From positions 1 through 16,639 of the forward strand of contig WELB01000467.1 of assembly GCA_009602725.1 (NCBI GenBank): 16,639 nucleotides of DNA. The letters run 5' to 3'. Both the position numbers and the translations under genes were made by a program. The first letter of the stretch is position 1; every line of letters starts with the position of its first letter. Positions 1 to 7,500 of the stretch are shown piece after piece. The notes under the pieces were generated by a model, which ran no database searches, was not told the DNA's origin, and saw only the letters and a program-made list of their open reading frames with translations. Origin of the DNA: Spirogloea muscicola (taxonomy: Eukaryota; Streptophyta; Zygnematophyceae; Spirogloeales; Spirogloeaceae).

Positions 1-59
1 AGTCAGATCGACACAAATGAGCAGTCGACAGGATACGGCACGACAACGTCAGCAAGTGG

Positions 60-208
60 GCTCCCACTAACATCTAGTCGGTCAGTGCACGTCAAACTTA
101 CTAGAGGGCGGAAAAGCGTCACTGTGACGGACCCCGGAGGCAGCAGCCAAGGAGCAGCCTGCATGCAAGTCGACGGCAAAGGCTGAGGACCTCTGCAGAG
201 AGGTCATT
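60..208 (-). mobile_element. 5'-truncated retroelement ORF end (copy R1)
   Basis: Read on the minus strand, positions 207 down to about 82 give a peptide with SLQRSSAFAVDLHAG and then SGVRHSDAFPPS. This matches the C-terminal tail of the element seen more fully at 14600-14763 (SLQRSLAFAVHLRGG, SGFRHGDVFPPAS). The last residues are degraded, so the usual SYSDL..LLTRGY ending is lost and a stop comes early. The 3'UTR of this copy would lie left of position 60 and is not recognisable. Its truncated 5' end abuts the plus-strand 3'UTR fragment that starts at about 209. Confidence 0.6.
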
Positions 209-300
209 AGTCCTTTTGGTTCTTTGGATACTGTCCTTCTTTTTGGGCTGGCATTTGCCAGCCCCTCTTCACTGTGGGCGAGCAATTACTTTCTGCAGAG
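209..300 (+). mobile_element. Solo retroelement 3'UTR with hairpin, subfamily A
   Basis: The segment runs from a CTTTGGATACTGTCC-like stretch into the hairpin GGGCTGGC (245-252), loop ATTT and GCCAGCCC (257-264). A degenerate tail follows (GTGGGCGAGC). The same order of blocks follows the retroelement stop codon elsewhere in the window. No ORF is attached. The 5' end is fused head-to-head with the minus copy ending at 208. Confidence 0.65.
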
Positions 301-370
301 AGAAAGATGCTTCCAGGAGAGGGCGGTGGCTGAGGACTCCTGCGACCGCTCACAGCCTCGCAATGTGCCC

Positions 371-880
371 CCAAGGCTGGGTATGCGGTGGCCTGCGCAG
401 CCGGGGCCAAGGAGGTGAGGTACGCTGACCACCCACGGGAGGACGACTTCTACCTGCTCGGCATCGACACCCACGGTGCGTTGGGCGCTCGGTGGCTCGA
501 GCTGCTCAACCAGCTCTCGTGCCACGCCATCTCCCGCCGCTACTATGGGGAGCCGATGCAGTCCATGTTGCAGCCTCGCTCGCACAGGTATATCGAATGC
601 GCCTGTCCGTCTCGCTGCAGAGGTATGGCTCGCGCGTTGCATCTGCGTGCTGGTCGTGTCCTCGCTGCCAACTCTGGCTCTGGCCTGGGGACCCACTACC
701 AGGAGCCCAGTTTCTCCGACCTGCGGCTGCTTAGCAGGGGTTACTGAGGATCCCGTTGCGTCGTCTTGTGTCTAGCTGTGTAATGTTTTTTTCCGGCATC
801 TTTTGGCTCTTTGGATATAGTCCATTCTTTTAGGGCTGGCCTCTGCCAGCCCCTTTTCTCTATGGGCGCGCAATCTCTTC
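371..880 (+). mobile_element. Truncated retroelement copy: RLE end, C-terminal tail and 3'UTR (subfamily A)
   Basis: The plus-strand reading frame from about 371 to the TGA at 745-747 begins with AGYAVACAAGAKEVRYADHP and continues with an IDTHGALGARWLELL block. It ends in SFSDLRLLSRGY-stop. The AKE.RYADHP stretch aligns with the AADTKERKYSDHP stretch of the copy at 14380-14450, which is the last part of the RLE domain. The middle (about 560-640) is shifted in frame. The A-type hairpin starts 86 bp after the stop (833-840 with 845-852), followed by a tail like TATGGGCGCGCAATCTCTTC. Upstream (300-370) I see no recognisable coding sequence. Confidence 0.7.
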
Positions 881-884
881 TGCT

Positions 885-1290
885 GAGGCCAGCCACCACT
901 TTTCTGTGCACACTTGAGCAACCCGGCGGGGTTGAAGCCGGGCTGCTCGCTCTGCTGTTCTTGGCGGCGGGCCGATGCACGGCACAGTTGGCCAGCAGCG
1001 CCGAGCAGTACAGCTTTCACAGTCAACTGGCCGAGTGTGCGGCGAGCCCCGAGCTCGGAAAGCGGATTGAATGGGGCAATTGTCGCCCTACGCGGTCGCT
1101 ACCAGGGCGGGGCCGCCCGGTGGAGGTTGCTAGCGTGCGTGGCTGGCTCCGGGCCAAAAGGCCTACAGCCTGCTCCGGATAGGAAGTGCCCAAAAGGGTG
1201 GTGGCCGTGGAGGGCCACTGGAGGGCCAGGCCTTAACGGTGGGCAAAGCTGTAGGGATAACGCCGACATAGGAGCGCAGATAAGCAGAAC
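885..1290 (-). mobile_element. Highly decayed retroelement fragment (R3)
   Basis: On the minus strand, around 1000-915, a short peptide reads EQPGFNPAGLL, preceded by RRQEQQS. This matches GEEPGFNVAGSPAQ of the copy at 14565-14600, so the same C-terminal region is present. From about 1290 down to 1040 the similarity fades. A GGCCTGGCC..TCCAG..GGCC palindrome-rich stretch near 1190-1235 may be a third, diverged 3'UTR of the neighbouring copy. The assignment of 1040-1290 is weak. Confidence 0.4.
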
Positions 1291-1480
1291 GTGTGGCTAG
1301 GTACGGATGACCACTCAGCAACTCCTACTAACAGTGGGACATGATCATAAAAATGAGTAGGAGCAGGAATTCACAGGTGCCACTGAAGGCAGGCGGCAGC
1401 CACCGCCAGGCGGCAACAACCAGCAAGCAAATGCAAGGCAAAGGATACCCCTGGGACCGCAGCAGCGAGGCAGAGAAGAA
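1291..1480 (-). mobile_element. Truncated retroelement ORF end joined to the tail of the next copy (R4)
   Basis: Minus strand from about 1475: a CTGCTGCGGTCCC block corresponds to the SLQRS codons of other copies. It is followed by a decayed HLRAGR-like stretch and a TCCTACTCAT block (SYS..) ending at stops near 1328. It begins straight after the GGGCGAGCACTTTCTTCT tail of the copy occupying 1481-2110, so the two copies are head-to-tail. Several frame errors. Confidence 0.5.
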
Positions 1481-2110
1481 AGTGCTCGCCCATAGAGAAG
1501 AGGGGCTGGCAAAGCCAGCCCAAAAAGAATGGACAATGTCCAAAGCCAAAGAAAGAGGTGCCAAGAAAGGACTACACAACAAAACGCTACAAAACACAAG
1601 ACGATGCAGAGGGAAGCTCAGTACCCACGAGTGAGCAACATCAGGTCGGAGTAGCTCGCTGCAGGGAAGTGGCACTCCGTCGAGACCCAGAGGCGGCGGC
1701 CATAGCACGGCCTGCTCGCGTGTGGACGGCGTAGGCAAGGGAGCGCTGAAACGATACAGCCAGGCGCATACGGAAGACTTGGGCGAGCGAACCGGCGGCG
1801 TTGAAGCCGGGCATCGCCCCTGGCAGACCCGGCCACCGGTCGATGGCGTGACGGGCAAGCCGCTGGAAGAGATCCAGCCAGCGGCTGCCGAAAGCCCCGT
1901 GTACATCTATCGCCAGGGCCGCGAATTCGTCACCATCCGGGTGATTGGCATATTTTCGCTCCTTGCCTCAGACCGCGTGCCCTGCAAACGACGCCGATCT
2001 GGTGGAATTGGCGGAGTCGATGCAGTCAGTTGTCACACATCGGCGGTGATGCGGGGACCGCAGCCGCGCGGTGATGGCGACCAGGTCGTATGCGTCGAGT
2101 ATGGGGCTGG
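1481..2110 (-). mobile_element. Truncated retroelement copy with RLE remnant, C-terminal tail and A-type 3'UTR (R6)
   Basis: Read on the minus strand: a decayed RLE core near 2090-2020 (out-of-frame equivalents of DLVA, GPRITADV and TTDC), then GKERKYANHPDGDEFAALAI, then DVHGAFGSRWLDL (to about 1860). Next come PGFNAAGSLAQVFRMRLAVS (about 1800-1735, shifted frame) and SYSDLMLLTRGY with a TGA at 1618-1620. The hairpin GGGCTGGC/GCCAGCCC (1503-1510 with 1514-1521) lies 97 bp beyond the stop, followed by the CTATGGGCGAGCACTTTC tail. An in-frame TGA precedes GKERKYA, and there are several indels, so this copy cannot encode an intact protein. Confidence 0.7.
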
Positions 2111-2452
2111 CCGTCCGCCCAGCTGGATGGGCTTTATTGAGGTATTTCTATCAGAAAGGCCATTCAAGACATCAGGCCCAGGAAGCCCACAGCATGGAAC
2201 CTGCCTGCGCACCCCAGACCGCATATAGTGCTCCTCTCTGTCTCTGTTTATTTTCTCCATTTGTCTCTTTTCTTCTGCGCAGCTGCCTTCCACAGCCATC
2301 GCCCTTTCTTCTCTCCGACGCAGCCGGAGCCGGGGCAATGCTAAGGTGGGATGTAGATTGCAGCCTCTGCCAAGACTGTCTGATACAAGGAAGTTCTTCT
2401 TTGTGGGAGCCACTTCTTCTTTATCTACTGAGGCTACGGCGTAAAGGGAAGG
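2111..2452. other. Unassigned sequence between retroelement copies
   Basis: I recognise no gene here. A pyrimidine-rich stretch (about 2228-2320, CTCTCTGTCTCTG- and TTCTTCTGCGCAG-like) looks intron-like, but no flanking exon could be identified. Open frames on both strands lack recognisable domains. Confidence 0.4.
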
Positions 2453-2652
2453 GCGGCCAGATTGACTGGTGGCTGGGAGAGGCCAGCCCAAAGGAATGGA
2501 CAAGGTCTGAAGGAGCCGGAGTACAAAGGACTAGGACTAAGACATCAGCCAGGGAACGCTTAGTAACCTCTGGTCAGGAGATGCAAGTCTGAGTAGCTAG
2601 CCGGCGGAAAGACGTCGCCCTGACGGCAGCCGGAGGCCGCTGCCAAAGAAGA
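2453..2652 (-). mobile_element. Truncated retroelement ORF end plus B-type 3'UTR (R8)
   Basis: Minus strand: a GGCAGCGGCCTCCGG block (AAASG), then GDVFPPASYSDLHLLTRGY with TAA at 2560-2562. The B-type 3'UTR follows, with a TCCTAGTCC block, CCTTGTCCATTCCTTTGG, hairpin GGCTGGCC..CTCCCAGCC (about 2471-2488) and the CCAGTCAATCTGGCCGC tail. It starts immediately after the A-type tail of the copy to its right, forming a head-to-tail pair. Confidence 0.7.
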
Positions 2653-2815
2653 AAGTGCTCGCCCATTGAGAATAGCGGCTAGAAAAGCCAGCCTTAAAAA
2701 CTTCAACAAAGGACGAGAAGGGGGCCAAGGGAAGCGCTAATGGAAACAAGCACACAAAGAAACAAAGCAGCTACGGATCACTCAGTAACCCCTACTAAGC
2801 AGCCATTCTTTCTGG
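2653..2815 (-). mobile_element. Very short retroelement 3' end, A-type (R7)
   Basis: Minus strand: only GGCTGCTTAGTAGGGGTTACTGAG, spelled here as LLSRGY-like codons with TGA at 2782-2784, then the 3'UTR with a degenerate hairpin (GGCTGGC../..GCC, about 2676-2695) and the tail CAATGGGCGAGCACTTTC. The truncated 5' end abuts a plus-strand 3'UTR fragment at about 2816. Confidence 0.65.
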
Positions 2816-2862
2816 GTTGTCCATTCTTTTTGGGTTGGCTTTGCCAGCCCCTCTTCTCAATG
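2816..2862 (+). mobile_element. Solo A-type 3'UTR hairpin
   Basis: TTGTCCATTCTTTTTGGG leads into GGGTTGGC (2832-2839), loop TTT and GCCAGCCC (2843-2850), then CTCTTCTCAATG. The fragment lacks the GGGCGAGCAC tail and joins a minus-strand ORF remnant at about 2863. Confidence 0.65.
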
Positions 2863-3000
2863 ACTTGCGCGCAGGCCGCCAAAGCTCGGCCTGCGCGCAC
2901 GTGAACCGCGAAGGCAAGGACCGCGGCATCGAGATGGCCAAACGCATTCAGAAGACTTGAGCGAGGGTAAAATGGTCCTCCCTTAGCCAGCATCTGGCTT
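2863..3000 (-). mobile_element. Internal retroelement ORF remnant (R9)
   Basis: On the minus strand the sequence gives LAQVF-stop-MRLAIS and, in a shifted frame, LAFAVHVRAGRALAA. These match AQVFRMCLAIS and LAFAVHLRGGRNLAA of the copy at 14600-14690. Neither a stop-proximal SYSDL motif nor an own 3'UTR is present, so both ends are lost. Positions 3001-3210 between this and the direct repeat hold nothing I recognise. Confidence 0.55.
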
Positions 3001-3210
3001 GGCTGGTTGATGCGCGTCGTCGAAGTCGGGGGGGCCGCTTGGGCCACTCCAGCATTCGGCAGGCCTTAGTTGCACATTGTAGGAAGTGCGCGCCCATTCT
3101 AAATTGCGGCTCTCTTTGTTTGCAGCGCTCGCAAGGAGAAAGCATCGGCTCTTCATCAACGTGCAAGGCGCGCTCTACGTCAGGCCGGCCAGCTTTCGAG
3201 GGGGCGCTCC

Positions 3211-3303
3211 ATTTTGCACTTGACTTTGACTGAACAATGTATTGGCTTGAATTGGCCTCCCTTTCACTTCATGCGCTCCGCGCGCCTCCCCCCCTTAAAA
3301 TAG
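3211..3303 (+). repeat. Left copy of a 93/94-bp direct repeat
   Basis: Starts ATTTTGCACTTGACTTTGAC and ends CCTTAAAATAG. It is the same as 3480-3573 except that its C-run is 7 instead of 8. It flanks the retroelement-derived insert at 3304-3479 and may be a long target-site duplication. Confidence 0.85.
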
Positions 3304-3479
3304 AAGGTGCTCGCCCATTGAGAAGAGGGGCTGGCAAAGCCAACCCAAAAAGAATGGACAATGTTCAAAGCCAAGGAACATTGTCCCCATCTCTTAATAT
3401 ACACGCATTTTCTATGGGCGAGCACTTTCTAGTGTCACCTTAGGTGCCTTACTTTAGGTCTCCGTATTATGTAGCTTTT
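3304..3479. mobile_element. 176-bp inverted-pair insert made of two A-type 3' ends
   Basis: Left part (minus orientation): 3' tail GTGCTCGCCCATTGAG at once after the left direct repeat, hairpin GGGCTGGC (3328-3335) with GCCAACCC (3339-3346), then GGACAATGTTC (3356-3366). Right part (plus orientation): GAACATTGTCC (3376-3386), a stretch lacking the hairpin, then tail TTCTATGGGCGAGCACTTTC (3410-3429). The inner 11-bp arms are perfect inverted repeats around a 9-nt spacer, and the outer arms 3304-3324 and 3410-3429 are imperfect inverted repeats. About 50 bp of unknown sequence (3430-3479) precedes the right direct repeat. No coding sequence. Confidence 0.65.
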
Positions 3480-3573
3480 ATTTTGCACTTGACTTTGACT
3501 GAACAATGTATTGGCTTGAATTGGCCTCCCTTTCACTTCATGCGCTCCGCGCGCCTCCCCCCCCTTAAAATAG
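3480..3573 (+). repeat. Right copy of the 93/94-bp direct repeat
   Basis: Same sequence as 3211-3303 with one extra C in the C-run. Near-identity suggests a recent duplication. Confidence 0.85.
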
Positions 3574-4315
3574 GAGAAGTGGTGGCGCAGCGGTGCCGCC
3601 GCGCCGCGTGGGCCAGGTATTTTGAACCTCGCCCGGCGGTGGCCGTGGCGGTGCCACCGTCAGGGCAGGTGCTCGGAACCATGGCCTGGCGGTGGCACTT
3701 GCTGCCCAGATGCTGACAGCTACCTTCGGGGTTATCCAAGCGCAAGCATCGTCTCCAGGACTAGACGTAATAGGGCAATCCTTTTTTCCTACTAAGATCC
3801 ACCATCATGTGCCGCATCCTCTACAAGGGCCGAAAATTGCGGGCCGGCTGCCGGCCTACTCCCACGGCAGGAGGCTGCGGCTTTTGCTGACACGTGCCGA
3901 ACGCGAAGTCGCCACAGGTGCGCCGAGCAGGACCGGCCCGGCCCCTGCCCCGCCGGGTCGCTTGGCGACAAAGGAGCGCCGCAAAACGCGGGTTCCACAG
4001 GCAACATGCGGTCGGCCACTCGCGGGTCGCGACAGGTGCTCTTGGAGCGAAGCGCCCCCGTGGCGGCGGTGTCACGTGCGATCGTGTTCCGGCGCGCAGA
4101 CTGGCGCGCCAGGTGTCGATGCGGCGTGACGCCACTTGGCGTGGCGGCCGTTTGGGCAGGCGACGGTGACAGGAGGGATGTTTCTCTTCTCCTTTTTCTC
4201 ATTCAGAAAGGGCCTCCCTCAGCCCGCCCGTCTGAGCCGAGGACGCGGGTTCGAGGCCCCCCCCTCCGCCGCCAGCCTTGTCCGCCGGAGCTGGTGCTTT
4301 CACCTGGCCCCCTTC
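3574..4315. other. Unassigned GC-rich stretch upstream of the GSDH-like gene
   Basis: I find no recognisable gene. Open frames exist on both strands but look like GC-driven read-through of Arg/Ala/Pro-rich composition, without a domain, signal peptide or splice-supported continuation. Local palindromes such as GGGCCGGCTGCCGGCC near 3841 are present. Part of this could be distal promoter sequence of the gene starting at 4552, but no promoter element is clear. Confidence 0.4.
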
Positions 4316-4400
4316 CCACACTTGGTCCATTCTTTTGGTGGGCTAACCTTTCCCAGCCCCTGTCCTCTATGGGCGAACCCCCCTTCTTTTTTACCGCAGA
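4316..4400 (+). mobile_element. Degenerate solo A-type 3'UTR about 150 bp upstream of the GSDH-like start codon
   Basis: The order CTTGGTCCATTCTTTTGG, GGGCTAACCTTTCCCAGCCCC (4340-4360) and CTCTATGGGCGAACCCCC reproduces the retroelement 3'UTR with a mutated hairpin. No ORF is attached. It sits in the presumed promoter or 5'UTR of the gene starting at 4552. Confidence 0.6.
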
Positions 4401-4551
4401 GCTGGCCCCAGGCCTCGGGAGGCAAATGTGTGTAACAAGAGGAGGCCCGGAAGGCAGGGCAAGAACCGCGGCTGCCGCTTGAGCCAGCCACGGCGAGCAC
4501 GCCGCAACGCCACTGACCGCGCACCCTGGCCCGGCGGCCGGCGAGGGCGCC

Positions 4552-7500
4552 ATGGCGGCTCGGCGGCGCGGCGGCGGCTGCGTCCCGGCGGCCGCTCGCC
4601 GCAGCAGATGGCTGGCGCGCACCGTGGCCGCCGCGCTGCTGCTCGTTGGGAACGCCCTGGCGCATCCCATCTGCGAGGACTTCTGTGAGCACCACCTCTG
4701 GTCTTGCGGCCGTAGCCAACTCCCTCCGTGTGTTCAGCTCTCGTGGGTAGCGCCTCGATCTCGGATGTAAATGTCTTCGTCACGGCGACAGCTGTGCCGC
4801 AGGCGGTCGTGCCTGGCATGGCCGCCCTGATGGGAGTGCTGGTGGTGGGCGCTCGCAGCTGGGCCTGTGCCGCAGTCCCCAGTGGGCCCCTTCTGCATGC
4901 AGCTCTACGGCGGCGCGTACGCCAACCTGGGGTGCTGCAACTACAACACCGACGTCCAACTGCAGCAGCAGTTCGCCGAGATGGCCTTCTCGGGTGGCTC
5001 CAACAACGAGATTGCAGCCTGCCAGTCTTTCCTGCAGCTCGCCACCTGCGCAGTGAGCTCCTTCACATGCCCAGTTGCCGATCTGTCAGTCAGCGGCCAC
5101 CCTGGCCGCCGATCGAGTGGCAAAATGCTCTCTTGCGACGCTCGCTGACAGGCTGACGATCTGCCATGCTTCCATGCAGCAATGCGACCCGTGGGCGTCG
5201 CATTTGTTCGACTCGGAGGTCGCCGCGGCGCGTGCTCTGCCGCTGCTCTGCCTGGGAAGCTACTGCGATAGCGCGTACGCAGCTTGTGCCGGCCTCAACA
5301 TCACGTACTCGCCATTCTACCTCCAGTACCTGCAGGCGCAGCAGGACGAGCTCAACGTGCCACGGAGCCCGGCAGCATTCCGCCTGCTAGACCAATACCC
5401 GACTGTGGATGCATTCCGGCTGGATTTCTGTGCGTCGCCATACCAGGCCCGCTGCTTCTCCGGCTCGCCTTTCGATCCCAACGGCCCGCTGCCCCCAGCA
5501 CCGCCACCGCCACCGTTCGTGCCGCCTCCGCCGACCAGTTCGGCGCCGCCTCTGCCCGACATCTGTTTCGACCGTGTCGATGACCAGGACTACCTGGGCA
5601 TGCTACCGCACCCCGACGGCTCCAACCGCGTCTTCCTGCACTCGCGCAGTGGCTATGTTTACCTTGCGCAGGTCCCGCCAGAAGGCAGCGGCAAGAAATT
5701 TGCCAACAGGACCACGGTAAGCCAAACTCCTATGCCAAGCCTGCTGCTGGTTGGTGCTGCTCGAGCGCCACCGCTTGCCACCTCCAGTGACGAGGCCGCC
5801 ACGCCTTGGCCAAGGTCCGACCTGTTCACGCTCTTTACATGTGCAGTTTCTTGATCTTCACTTGAGGACTATAGTCAACGGCGAGCGTGGCCTGCTGGGA
5901 TTTGCGCTGCACCCGAACTACCTTGTCAATGGCCGCTTCTTTGTGTCGTACATCTGCAATGGCACCCAGTACCCGGACTGCCAGGGGNGCCAGGGGCCGT
6001 GCGAGTGCAATGCGGTCAATCAGTGTTCTATCCCGCAGCCCAACGTCAGTGCCTTGCTGCAGCCCTTGTGTGAGGCCAACACGATTGTTGCTGAGTCCAG
6101 TGCTGGCCCCAGCCCACGTACAGCGACAGTCGCCATCAATGCCGAAGTCCGGAGGCTCCTCACGTTTTCGAGGTAGGGCACGCCAGGGAAGCTCCTTGGC
6201 TAGGTGAGGCATCATCGCTGCTGCAGCTGCCCGCCCATTGAATATTGACTTTGGCTGGCGAGTCGCTCGGCCTGTGTGTTCAGGCCATACGCCAACCACA
6301 ACGGCGGACACCTGCTCTTCCGGCGCACTGTGCTGCAGCCTTACATGTACTACATGTCCGGTGACGGAGGTGGAGCTGGCGACATCTTCAACTTCGCGCA
6401 GCGGGGCACGACCTTCCTCAGGAAAACCTGCGGCTTGACGTGGATAACTACACATCAAGCCGTCCATACGGCATACCGTCAGATAACCCATTCGTTGGCG
6501 TCCCAGGGATTCGCCCCGAAATCTATGCGCTTGGCTTGCGCAACCCCTGGAGCTGCACTTTTGACCGCGACAATGATGACTTCATCTGTGCTGATGTTGG
6601 CCAGGTCTGGCGGCCAGCCACGCGCCAACTGTATAGCTGCACTGGCCAGATACAGCTTCGCGTTGCTTTCGTCATTGTAGCTGCTTGCTTTCCTCTCTGC
6701 GGATTGTTGCCTCTACTGCAAGCATTGGGAGCATTTACCAGTTTAGACTTCCTGCACTGCAGGACAGCGTGGAGGAGGTTGATCTCATTGAGGCTGGAGG
6801 AAACTATGGTTGGCGTATGTTTGAAGGTGCGTGCGAAGTTTCCCCCCCTGGCAGGAACTCCACCAAGGCATCACCAGCACTTGCTGCTGCGCATGGATGG
6901 GCTACCTGCTGGTGCCAGCTCTTATGGACCGGATGTATGGCAGGGTGCCCATCTGATTATGCAGCTGCCACTTTGATTGCACAGGAGAGTTGAATTTCAC
7001 TGTAGTCGCAAAATATGACATGCATGCCCCGCCAGGCGGCTTCACCGATCCCTCCAACATCTTTGGGACGCTAAAGGTGGGAGCCCTTGAGGATCAGCCA
7101 TTGCTGCCGATGATCTGCGTCTCCCTCATCGATTATGCAGCTGTCTAGCCAAACCTGGAGGGACCTGAAGCGCTTACGTGAATTCTGCGTAAAGAGTGAC
7201 TGCTGACACAAGCCTTCTCATTCCTTTGTGGCCGCAGTGGCCAAAGTCTTATTACACGCACCAGGACCCGCATGTCACAGTGACCTATGTCGCAATCATT
7301 GGTGGCCCCATATATCGCTCGCCGCGGATCCCTTGCTAGAGTGGCAAGTACTTCTTCAACGACCAGCTTGGCGCATCATGGATTGCAACCGACACGAGCA
7401 CGCCTGGGCAGCCACGGTGGACCACAATGGCCAAGCAGTTTGTCAACTGCTACGCTGCTCTTAACACCACGCTTGCTATCCCGTTCAACCATACGCCTGG

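Noticed and set aside
3304-3479. A classical MITE/DNA transposon with terminal inverted repeats
   Set aside because: The inverted arms are retroelement 3'UTR sequence found in many single copies elsewhere in the window, and the flanking repeats are far longer than DNA-transposon target duplications.
4236-4270. GGTTCGAGGCCCC resembling a tRNA T-arm
   Set aside because: Only four of five stem pairs form and the upstream sequence does not fold as a tRNA.
6820-6984. Reading exon 6 through into ACEVSPPGRNSTK as coding
   Set aside because: No usable donor follows before stops and frame loss. The GTGCGT donor joins in phase to ELNFTVVAKYDMH, though the exact boundary stays open.
7290-7345. Short intron removing the in-frame TAG at 7337
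   Set aside because: The sequence on both sides and through the region fits the propeller pattern (GGPIYRSPRIP..GKYFF), so it is coding; a 50-bp intron would delete conserved residues.
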